NCBI RefSeq assembly: GCF_040958095.1
Contig: NC_091188.1
Span: 39,667,734-39,731,733, forward strand
DNA length: 64,000 nucleotides
Direction: 5' to 3'
Source of the DNA: Procambarus clarkii
Taxonomy: Eukaryota; Arthropoda; Malacostraca; Decapoda; Cambaridae
Part shown: positions 30,501-42,500 of the stretch, piece after piece
Layout: every line of letters begins with the position of its first letter
Position numbering within the stretch: position 1 is the stretch's first letter
The notes under the pieces: generated by a model
What the model was told of the DNA's origin: nothing
What the model saw: the letters and a program-made list of their open reading frames with translations, nothing else
The model's database searches: none
Made by a program: the position numbers and the translations under genes

Positions 30501-33500
30501 ATAACAGCTCTTAGCTTGCAATTTCATTAGAAACGTTAGCAAAATTCCTAATGAACCTGGAATTTTAGAGACTTATACAGTCAGCAATGCTAGGTAGCCT
30601 CTAGTGTAAGAATAAAGGTAATTGAAAAAGACTAGTGGCCGATGGAAGGCAGCTTCTATTTATACCCAACCAAACTCATTCGATTGTAGTGTGCCTGTGG
30701 TTATCAGGGCTGAAGGCTAGAGTCCGTCGTACACCCTCAATATTTATCCATGTAAACAATTGAGCGATCGTGAGTCAATTGGTTCCATACAGCAACAACC
30801 TTATTTCTAAACAAATGTTTTATGAATCAAACTTATCCAATTTATATCTATTATTTCACATTCAGTTTTTAGCTTATATGTTTAACATCTGTATTTGTTC
30901 TGTAACATCTGTATTTGTATTAACATCTGTAAATTTGTATTTGTTCTCAACACCTTTTATTCTTTATGCTCAATTAGTATTAAGTTCTAGATATTAATGT
31001 TTTTCTTGCCCGAAACGCATTGCGTAATAGTGGCTTTAGGCATTGTATGTACTAGCTCTATCTATATATCAATCCATTAATGTAACATCACTTGTATGTA
31101 TATACCTTACCTGAATAAACATCTGAATCTGAATCTTATCAATGCAGTATCTCCTGTAATTATTCGATAACACCGACTATGAATGTTCTTGTTGTGAGAC
31201 TTAAATCTCCTTCAGGCTTTGATTTTGGCATCAATTGCCATCTGGCAATACCCAGACCAAGGCTGATCAGAAGGCTTGGTCACATACTGCCGGTGAGGAA
31301 TGCACCACTGCTGGAGGTCCAGTATGAGACTAGTGAAGGCGTTTGCTTGGCAGTTCATGTCCCCTTGGAGAAAGGCATTCAATTCAGTTGCTTCTAGCTT
31401 TGAGCAGCGAGCTGTCCAGTTTCCTCTTTTTCAAAGCCAGACAGTGTGAGTAGATTTTTCAACCTCTATCTGTTGAGATAGCCAGCATAGTAAAGGCATC
31501 AAGGTGGTCTGATGAGCCAGCATATCCCAGTGGTAGGGATATGTTGGAACCAACACTGCAGACCCTGCAATGAACTATGCTTGCACGTAGGTCAGTTAGG
31601 ACAGGATCGAGGGACGAGTTTAAATATGAATTTGGAAGCTCACAAAATTGTTGAAGTTGAAAACTGCCAAGAGTTCATTAAACTCTCTCATTATGATATA
31701 CTAGTTGAAGTCACCCATAATTATAATGTGCTAACAGTTATGTTGTATTAATAGGGAGTCTAGATTGTCCATCAGGAAGTTGATTAAGGAAGCACCCTGC
31801 CATTGAGGTCTGTAGATTGCACATACAAATATTAATTTCTAGAGGAAGTGATCAGTGAGAGAGAGAGAGAGAAAAGAGTGATAGGAAAGAGAACTGTATA
31901 TAAAAATAATAATAATATTTATCCTTCCTTTATTATTATTTGCAAGATTTTATATTTCTTTACATGATTAATAAATATATTTCTCATAAGTCAAATTATC
32001 CATGGTGTTGCTTTGTTTTCAAGGGGTTAAACTACCCATGGTGTCGCTGTTTTGCATGGGTCAAATTACCTATGATATCGCTTTGTTTTCAAGGGTCAAA
32101 CTTCCCATGATGTTGCTTTGTTTTTCATGGGTATACCTGCTTGATGAGGTTCTGGGAGATCTATTTTCCAAGCCCGGCCCGAGGTCAGGCTTGACTTGTG
32201 AGAGCTTGGTCCACCAGGCTGTTGCTTGGAGCGGTCCGCAGTCCCACATATTTACCATAGCCTGGTTGTTCCGGCACTCTTGAAGAAAACTATTTAGTTT
32301 TCTCTTAAAGATGTCCATGTTTGTTCCAGCATAATTTCTCATACTCGTTGGGTGTATGTTGAACATTGATGAACCCACTGATGTATACAGTGTTCTCTGA
32401 TTGTGCCTATGACATCCCTGCTCTTCACTGGTTCTATTCAGCATTTTCTTCAATATCGTTCACTCAAGAATGTTGTTATTTTACTGTGTATATTTGGTAC
32501 TTGGCCCTCCAGTATCTTCTACGTGTATATTATTTGATATCCCTCTTGTCTCCTTTCTAGTGAGTACATTTGGAGAAGTTTGAGACAATCCCAATAATTT
32601 AGTTTTTTTATTGTGACTATGCGTGCCGTATATGTTCTCTGTATTCCCTCTATTTCAGCAATCTCTCCCGCTCTGAAAAGGGGAAGTGAGTACCGAGCAG
32701 TACTAAAGATGGGACAGCCCAAGTGATTTGAAGAGTACAACCATTGTGATGGGATCCCTGAATTTGAAGGTTCTCATAATCTATCCTTTCATTTTTCTGG
32801 ATGACACAATATTTGCTTGATTATGCTCCCTGATTCCAAAGGTTGTCATCATCACATCACAAAGGTTGGCACAATCACTTGGTAAACATTTTGACGATTT
32901 AAATGCACTACTCACAGCACTAGGTACTAACCTATCGTTCATTATTTTAACAGAAACTTGGCTAAATAAAGACTATACCCAACTCTACAACTTAGCTGGT
33001 TATAAAGCCATTCATAACTGTAGGCCTAATAAAAAAGGTGGTGGCACAGCTATATATTACCGAGATACATTTATCTGCAACAGTGTTATTAGTGACAGAG
33101 ATGACTACTGCGAATATACTTTTGCTCAGTTTACAATTAAATCCCTTAAATCCTCTTTGACTATTGGAGCCATCTATAGATTTCCTAATACTAACATAGC
33201 TTCTTTCTCAGACAACCTAAGGAATCTTATTATAAACAACAATCTCAACAAAAACCACATCATTCTGGGAGGAGACTTTAATATTGACCTGGGTCAACAA
33301 AACTGCTCTCAAGTTGACTATTTCCTTAACAGCATGAACTCCTGTATGCTAATCCCCACTATCACCAAACCTACCCGAGTCACTCAAACATCAGCCACTA
33401 CCTTGGACCACATATGGACAAACATAACAGCTCCCCTTGTATCTGGTATAATCTACGACAGAACAACTGACCACTATCCTACCTTTCTCATAGCGAACAT

Positions 33501-36500
33501 GGACATAACACCACCAAAAAGCAAGAAATTTTCATTTAGGCTACACAGTGAATCAGCTTTAGACAATCTTACAGAGGCACTTCACAATATTAACTGGGAT
33601 TCTGAATTCAATAATACCCATGATATAAATTCATTAGCTAACCTCTTCCTCTCCAAAACTCTAAGCCTCTACAACCTTCATTGTCCCCTTCTTACAAAGC
33701 AAATAACTGACAAAAGATTAAACAATCCATGGCTCACAAATGGCATTCTCAACTCAATCAACAAGAAACATGAATATGAAAAGAAAGTTAGGATTGGCCT
33801 AGTTTCAAGGGAAGTAGCTAAAAGGTACTCATCAATGCTTACCAGTATCATAAGAAAGGCAAAACTTGCATATTATGTGAATAGATTCAATGAAGCAAAA
33901 GGCAACATGAAAAGCACTTGGAAAACTATCTCTAGTATCCTAGGAACTAAACAACACTCACATAACCAAATAAAACTCTACAAGGATGGGGATATACCGT
34001 CAACTGATTTAGAAATGGCAAATGAATTTAATAGTTTCTTTTCATCGGTTGGTGCTAATCTTGCCAGTAAAATCCCACAGACTCAGACACATATTAACAC
34101 ATATCTCTCAGGCAGCTATCCAAACTCTCTTCTCCTTTCACCAATCAGCCCGGCAGATGTTGTGTCCATCATACACTCTCTAAAAACCAAGGCAGGGAAC
34201 ACCAGTGAAATTCCGTCCATTGTGTACAAGAGAGCCTCCCATGCCCTTGCCCCACCCATAGCACTACTGTTCAACAAATCTATAGAGTATCACACCTTCC
34301 CTGATATCCTCAAAAAAGCAAGAGTAACGCCAGTCCATAAAGGAGGCAATCCGGCGGACATAAACAATTATAGACCAATATCAAATCTACCCATTCTATC
34401 AAAAATATTTGAAAAAATTATTTACAAACAGCTCTATTCCTACCTCGTAAAATTCGACATACTCAGCCCCTGCCAGTTTGGCTTCCGGTCCCAAAAGAGT
34501 ACCAATGATGCAATCATTAGTCTCCTTGACATTATCTACTCAGCCCTTGACAAAAATGAGTTTCCGATTGGACTCTTCATTGACCTAAGAAAAGCCTTTG
34601 ATACTGTTAATCACAACTACCTCTTATTTAAACTCCAGCATTATGGAATCCGAGGCCTTGCCCTTGACTACATCCGATCCTATCTTAGTGACAGACACCA
34701 ATATGTAACCATCAATGATACAACTTCTTCCACTCTACCAATTACCGTTGGAGTGCCACAGGGCAGCATCTTAGGACCTCTTCTATTTCTTATATATATA
34801 AACGATCTTCCTAATGTCTCTAATATTCTCAAACCTATATTGTTTGCTGACGATACTACCCTTATCTACTCAAACCTCAACCCACATACACTAAATAATG
34901 TTGTGAATAATGAATTAAAAAAAGTCCACTTATGGATGTCAACGAACAAACTAACATTAAACATCGAAAAGACTTACTACATCTTATTTGGAAGCAAATC
35001 ATCAAATGCAATTCAGCTACAGATAGACAACATTAACATCAGTAATAAAAATGATGGCAAGTTTCTTGGCCTATTCCTAGACAAGAGACTCAATTTCAGC
35101 ACCCACATTCAACACATAACTAAGAAAGTCTCTAAGACAGTTGGTATACTCTCCAAAATCAGATATTATGTTCCTAACTCTGCTCTCCTCTCACTATATT
35201 ATGCACTAATCTACCCCTATCTTAATTATGGTATCTGTGCATGGGGGTCTACCACTGCAAACCACCTTAAGCCCATCATCACACAGCAAAAATCTGCTAT
35301 CAGAATAATAACTAACTCTGCTTTCAGACAACACTCAGCTCCCTTGTTTAAATCTCTAAACTTGCTAAATATTAACTCCCTCCACACATTCTCTTGTGTC
35401 AACTACATTTACAAAACCCTGTTCTTAAATGCAAACCATGCTCTGAAACTCTCCCTGGACAGATGTAATAGGACCCATTATCACCACACCAGAAATAAAT
35501 ATCTCTTTGATATCCCCAGGGTCAAACTTAATCTGTGTAAACACTCTATGCAAATTAAGGGACCTAGTCTATGGAACTCACTCCCTAGTGAATTGAAAAA
35601 CTGTAAAACTTTTGCCTTATTTAAAAGCAAAACCAAAAAGTACCTAACTTCATCTATTTAGTTTCCTACACTGAGCTTTAAATTTGCTCTGTACCTAGTG
35701 GTACCCAATCTCCTAATTTTTATGTAATATCAAACAACCTTATCATTGTGTTCATTGCTGTCTTCTTTTATGTGCTAGCCATATGCTGTATTGTGACTAC
35801 CAATTTTTGTCAACTACCATTCAAGCTGTCATTGCAATCAATCTTATATTGTTTCTGCTGTATTGTGCCTACCAATTTGTTGTCAACTACCATTTTAAGC
35901 TGTCATTGCAATCAATCATAGCTACCTATGTGCTTTAATATACTGTACCTATAATTTTCTCTCATCTTTTTTTTTTTTCATTCCATGTAATCTGTTATCA
36001 TTTTTTTGTCTATAAATTTTGCAAGTATTTACCTCCTTAAAATTTTCTTAGATTAAGGACCTGCCCGAAACGCTGCGCGTGCTAGTGGCTTTACAAGACT
36101 GTAATTACCATAATTGTATCCTCACATTCCTTATGTACATTCTTGTATATGCATAAATAAATAAATAAATCATAGCCGAGGGGAAAGGTTATAGAGATAA
36201 GCTCCCACAGCCTGTAAAGTGCCCCTGATGGCGTGCGTCTCAAATAGCCTCTCACAACCAAGTCCAGCTCCTGGCCTGCACGTGTGGCTTAGCCTCTAGG
36301 CCCGGCGGAACTGCTTCTACCAACAGGAGAAGGGGCGAAGGCGGGTCTCTGGCGCCTTAAAACCAGTTGCTTCAGGCAGATGGGACTCGTTAGCCTGGAA
36401 AGGCAGCTCATCTAGGGGAAGGAAAACCCCGAATTCAAACCTCTGCTGTCTTGCGGCTAAACTCACTCATGGGAAAAGCTTCGGGAGTCAACCCTGAGGA

Positions 36501-39500
36501 AAAATCTGGAGTCGGAGTCCCTAAGGCAGTTTGCAGCTGTTTACAGCTACATTCTGGCAACTCCTGCGACGACACTGGTGCCAAGCGTATCGGCGCCCGC
36601 CCTTCCCTTGGATCACATCGGTGGCGTGGAGAGGGGTGGATCTACTGCATGGGCAACAGCTGGTCCTCCATAATTACTGCCCAGGCCTGTGCCCTGGAGA
36701 GGACACTCCAGCATCGCCTTGGCGATATCTCAACACGGGAAGCGACAGTTACCAGTGATAAGCCTATCACTCAATTGGCATAGAGTGAGGTGCCAGGGGT
36801 TGCTTCTGTCGGTGGGAGAAATGATCCGATTTCATAGGACAGCTACCGCCCGCCTCAAGCTGGGCAGCCCCCAGCCAATAAGGTGCTGTCCCGCCACGGT
36901 CCGCCTGCTCTACTGGGTGCGTGGAGCTTAGGCCACAATCCAATAAGCGGATCATCAACCATGAGACAGGCAAAAGAAAACAAACACAGAGCCACCCATC
37001 TCTCAAACTGGGCACATGGAATGTAAGGACCGTGGCACCAGGTCCATTACTCATATCTAGCCAAACTCAATATACTTAGCCCTTGCCAATATGGCTTCAG
37101 GCCCAAAAAAAGCACTAACGATGCACTTATTAGTATGCTTAACTCGATTCATACAGCTCTTGATAAAAATGAGTTCCCTGTTGGGTTATTTGTGGACCTG
37201 CGTAAAGCTTTCGATACTGTCAACCACCAAAACCTTCTTCTTAAATTACATCATTATGGTGTCAGAGGACACTCCCTACAATACCTCAAATCCTACCTTA
37301 CTGACAGGCTCCAATGTGTTTCTGTGAATAATACAATTTCGCCCACCCTACCCATCAACATTGGTGTTCCCCAGGGCAGCATACTTGGCCCTCTCCTCTT
37401 TCTCATCTACATTAATGACCTTCCAAATGCCTCCCAACACCTCAAACCAATCCTATTTGCTGACGACACAACCTTCATTTACTCCAGTCCTGATCCCCTT
37501 GCTCTAAATGCCACAGTAAATACTGAGCTAAATAAAGTCCATCTGTGGCTAACTGCCAACAAACTCACCCTTAACATTGACAAAACTTTCTATATTCTGT
37601 TTGGCAATAAATCCTCTAATCAAATAAATCTCAAAATAAACAATACCCAAATTTGTAACAAATTAGATGGCAAATTCCTTGGCGTTCTCTTTGACCACAA
37701 GCTGAATTTCCAGGGACACATTCTAAACATATCAAAAAAAGTTTCAAAAACTGTGGGCATTCTTTCTAAGATCAGATATTATGTACCACGCCCTGCCCTG
37801 GTGACTCTCTATTACTCCCTTATCTATCCATATCTCAACTATGGTATTTGTGCTTGGGGCTCTACTACCCAAAATCACTTACGTCCTCTAATTACTCAAC
37901 ACAAAGCTGCTATTAGGACAATATCCAATTCTGGCCCCAGACATCACTCGGTACCCCTATTCAAATCCCTGAATATGCTAGACATTAAGTCACTGCACAT
38001 TCTCTCATGTGTACTATACATATACAAAACGCTAAATTGTAATGCCAATCCTGATCTCAAAAGCTTCATAGAAGGTTGTAACAGAACCCATGAGCACCAC
38101 ACCAGAAATAAATACAGTTTTGATATTCCTAGAGTACGACTTAATCAAACCAGAAATGCTCTACAAATCAAGGGGCCCAGGATGTGGAATGACCTTCCCA
38201 ACCATGTTAAAGACAGTACCTCTCTCAACCAGTTTAAGTTAAAAACGAAGCTATACCTAATAAATTCCCTGTAACACGGGTTAGGTGTTCCTCTCCTTCT
38301 ACTTCTCTACCTTCTACTCCCTCTACCCGTATTCTTACTTATTATTCTCTACCAAGGGACTCCAAAACTTTTACCAAAGCCAACTCCACGCCACGTGGTC
38401 CTAAGACGATTGACCGACTTAGGATTCTACACCCAGTATGACGTGACCTAAGCTCTGATCAAAACCCTAGAGTCGCCTCTATGCTGCCACCACCAGACCA
38501 GCTCTACAGAGCAATGATCGAGGTCTGGATCGATCACGCTAATTAATCAACCTTGGGGCTTGATCCCCACTAGTAGTTTATAACCTCGGAAACTTGAGTG
38601 TGGAATTAATTAGATGGGGATGATGAATTCCGATCCGATGTTAGAATCGGCGCCCAATGCAACTCTGCCTCGTGTGGACCCCGTGACCAGGACAAGTGTT
38701 TGACCTCTCCCAGCTGCTCGGCAGATCACACTGATCTGTCCTCGTCTGATCTCGCCCAGACTAGAACATTGTATTGTTCCGCATCGCTTACCCAGTTACT
38801 TTAGCAAGGTTAAGTTATAACAATTATCCTCTGTTTATACTGAATTGATCCAGACTGGTTGAATTATTTTACTTTAATTAGATTACACTAGCCTCTAACG
38901 GCAGAGCTGTTCCCGATCCCCAAAATGGTTAATTGAACTTTGAGAAATACTAGACATGTCAACCCTGCTGACCTATAACCGCCGGTCACTCCGCCTTAAA
39001 AGTTAGATCTGATTCGTGACGTCACTGATGGTGACTTAAACTCAATAATTAGAATACTCTTGATATTGTATCCAGTACTATTATACAATACAATTTTAAT
39101 AAAAATGAATAAAGGCTAATTTTCTCTAAATTACTGAATACTATAGGATGATTCATTATACGCAGATATGAACAAAGCGTCGGTTATTTCCACCGCGAAT
39201 TCCCCTGGGGGTCAGGTCACCATGCGGCTCAGCTTCCCATTCTCTTTTGTCGATAAACCACTCTGGATAATTCTTACAACAGCCTAGTTTGTTACATCCC
39301 TGTAACCTACCTTACCTCTCTATTGTCAACCCATGTATGTTTTTTTTTTTTTTTTTGTTTTACAAATCAACGCTGTTTTAATGTAATTTTCTGTAATAAT
39401 TTGTAATTGTATTTGTGCTGTTTTTTCAACAATGTTCCCCCCTCTTTTACCTCTATTTTTATTTGTACTCAACGCATTTTTTTCTTTTTACCCATTAGTT

Positions 39501-42500
39501 TTAAGCTTTAGTCAGTAGTGTTTTTTCCTGCCCGAAACGCTTTACGTAATAGTGGCTTTAGGCATTGTATGTACTAGCTCCTATCTATAAAGCCAACAAA
39601 CTTTGTAAAATCTCTTTATGTATGTACCTTTGCCTAAATAAAAATTATTATTATTATTATTATTATTATAGGGCTCTCGGAAGATCTACTGGAAGTGAAC
39701 GATGCTCGCCTGCAAGACAGCTGTGATGAACAATGAACTACGCAGGCTCTAGATGGACATAGTCACCCTGCAGGAGACACGTCTGCCTGCGACCGGCAGC
39801 ATACGGGAAAAGGACTTTACTTTCTTCTGGCAGGGCAAAACACCAGAAGAGGTAAGGGAGCATGGCATTGGCTTTGCTATCAAGAATAGGTTGTTAGGGT
39901 CCATAGTACAGTACCGCCCATGGAGGAGTCTGCAAGGATCATCAAACTTCAGCTTCATACAGCAGCAGGAATTGTCAGCCTCATCAACATCTATGGACCA
40001 ACACTGACCTCCTCTACCGAAGCGAAGGACGAGTTCTATGATGACCTCGGCCTAACTCTCAGAGACATACCTCAACAAGAGCCAGTCTTCCTCCTGGGAG
40101 ACTTTAGTGCAAGAGTTGGTTCTAATCACAGCTCTTGGCCTTCCTGCCTGGGCCAGTTTGGATTTGGAAGATGAATGAGAGTGGGCAGCGCCTCCTGGAG
40201 TTCTGCTGTCGTCATAATCTCTGCATCACCAATTCCTTCTTCGACACCAAGCCTCAGCACAAGGTTTCCTGGAGACACCCCAGGTCTAAGCGCTGGCACC
40301 AACTCGACCTGGTGCTTACGGGGCATAGCAATATGAGAAGCGTCAAACTGACCCGCAGCTTCCAGAGCTCAGATTGTGACACCGACCACTCTCTCGTCGT
40401 TTGCGGTGTAAAGTTCCAGCCCTGGAAAATCCACAGAGCAAAGAAGGAGGGAAGACCACACATTAACATAAACAAGACCCGTGATCTTCACAAGGTGGAG
40501 GAATTCACTGAGGCGCTGGTAAATGCCCTTCCTGTACCACCCTGTGATAGCGCAAGTGAGAGGTGGTCACATCTCAGGGGCACTATTTTCAACACTGCCA
40601 TGTCCATTTTCGGTATGAGGCAGAATAAGTCAGCAGATTGGTTCGTGGCCAATGCAGAGGAACTGTTACCCCTCGTAGAGGAAAAGAAACGAGCTCTCTC
40701 ATGCTACAAGAACCTGCCCTCAGAAAGGAACCTACAGGCCCTCCGTACTGTCCGCAGTAGAGTTCAACAAACTGCGAGGCTTTTTGCTAATGATTACTGG
40801 CTCTGACTCTGTTCCAGCATCCAGACTGCGGCCACTGTCGGCAACATAGGAGGCATGTACGAAGGGATCAAACAGGCAACAGGCCCTACACAAAACAGGA
40901 CGGCTCCTCTGGAGTCAGCCACTGGAGAGATCATTAAAGACCGTGATCAACAGATGAATCGCTGGGTGGAACATTACTCCGAACTCTACTCCAGAGAGAA
41001 CTTGGTCAGCGTAGAAGCCTTGGATGCAATCGAGTGCCTGTCCATCATGGAAGAACTTGACCTTGAACCAACTGTGGAAGAAGTTGAGAAAGCAGTGGAT
41101 TTACTTTCCTCAAGAAAGGCCCCAGGAGATGACGGGATTCCGCCTGAAGTTCTCAAGTGCGCTCGTGGAACACTTAAAACTGAGCTTCATGAACTTCTGT
41201 GCAGTGCTGGAGAGAGGGCTCGGTGCCACAAGACATGAGAGATGCAAACATCATCACTCTCTACAATAATAAAAATAACAGAAGCGATGTCAACAACTAT
41301 CGCAGCATCTCCCTCCTCAGCGTCATGGGAAAACTCTTCGCCAGGCTTGGTCAGGCTCCAGATTCTTGCTGAAAGAGTGTACCCCGAGTCACAGTGTGGT
41401 TTCCGAGCAGAGGTCGACCACTGACATGGTGTTCTCCCTGAGACAGCTTCAAGAAAAGTGCAGGGAGCAGAGAAAAGCCTTGTATATCGCCTTCATTGAC
41501 CTTACAAAGGCCTTCGACCTCGTGAGTAGGGACGGACTCTTCAAGATCTTGGCCAAAATTGGCTGCCCACCCATTCTATTCAGCATGATACAATCGTTCC
41601 ACAAGGACATGAAGGGAACAACGGCTCAACTTCTGAACCATTCATCATCAACAGTGGTGTTAAACAGGGGTGCGTTCTTGCTCCAACCCTTTTCGGTATC
41701 TTCTTCGCAATCCTCGTCAAGCATGCCTTTGGAACAACCACAGAGGGCATCTATCTCCGTACAAGATTTGATGGAAAGCTCTATAATCTATCCAGACTCC
41801 GAGCAAAGACGAAAGTACAGATGCGAATCCTCTGGGAGTTCCTCTTCGCCGACGACGCAGCGATCACCACACACACACAGCATAAGGCCTGCAGCAGTTA
41901 CTCAATCGCTTTGCCGCAGCCTGTTCCACAATTGGCCTAACAATCAGCCTGAAGAAGACACAGGTGATGGGACAAGATGTCAACGAGCTATCCTGTATAA
42001 ACATCGCAGACTATGTGCTGGAGGCAGTTCACGAGTTTGTGTACCTGGGCTCCACAATCTCAGACACCCTTTCCTTAGATACTGAGCTCAACAGGCGTAT
42101 CGGGAAGGCCGCAACAACACTGGCCCAGGCTCACAAAGCGCATTTGGGAAAATGCCAAACTGACAATGCACACCAAGGCACATGTCTACATGGCATGTAT
42201 GATGAGTACACTTCTCTACGGCTCGGAATCCTGGACCCTGCGCCAGGAGAGAGCTCAATACCTTTCACATGCAGAACCTGAGACGCATTCTTGACATCAC
42301 GTGGAAAGACCACGTCACCAACAACACTGTACTCGAGAGAACAGGAGTCCCTTCAATGTTCACTCTCCTGAAGCAGAGACGCATGCGATGGCTGGGACAT
42401 GTCACACACATGGAAGATGGCCGCATACCAAAGGACCTCTTGTATGGAGAACTGGCATCAGGAAGGAGACCCACCGGAAGACCTCAGCTGCGTTTCAAAG

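Larger units (their letters stand above)
37041..39670 (+). mobile_element. LINE family A copy A2, 5'-truncated, with nested solo LTR
   Basis: Begins inside the RT region (LNILSPCQYGF equivalent). The coding part 37,046-38,274 is open to its stop and includes VDLRKAFDTVNHQNLLLKLH, LFADDTTFIYS and the C-terminal FDIPRVRLNQTRN. The 3' UTR is split by the solo LTR. It ends with the standard 3' tail and (ATT)n at 39,640-39,669. It interrupts the RTE-like LINE between 'caccag' and 'ggctctcgg'. Confidence 0.9.
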
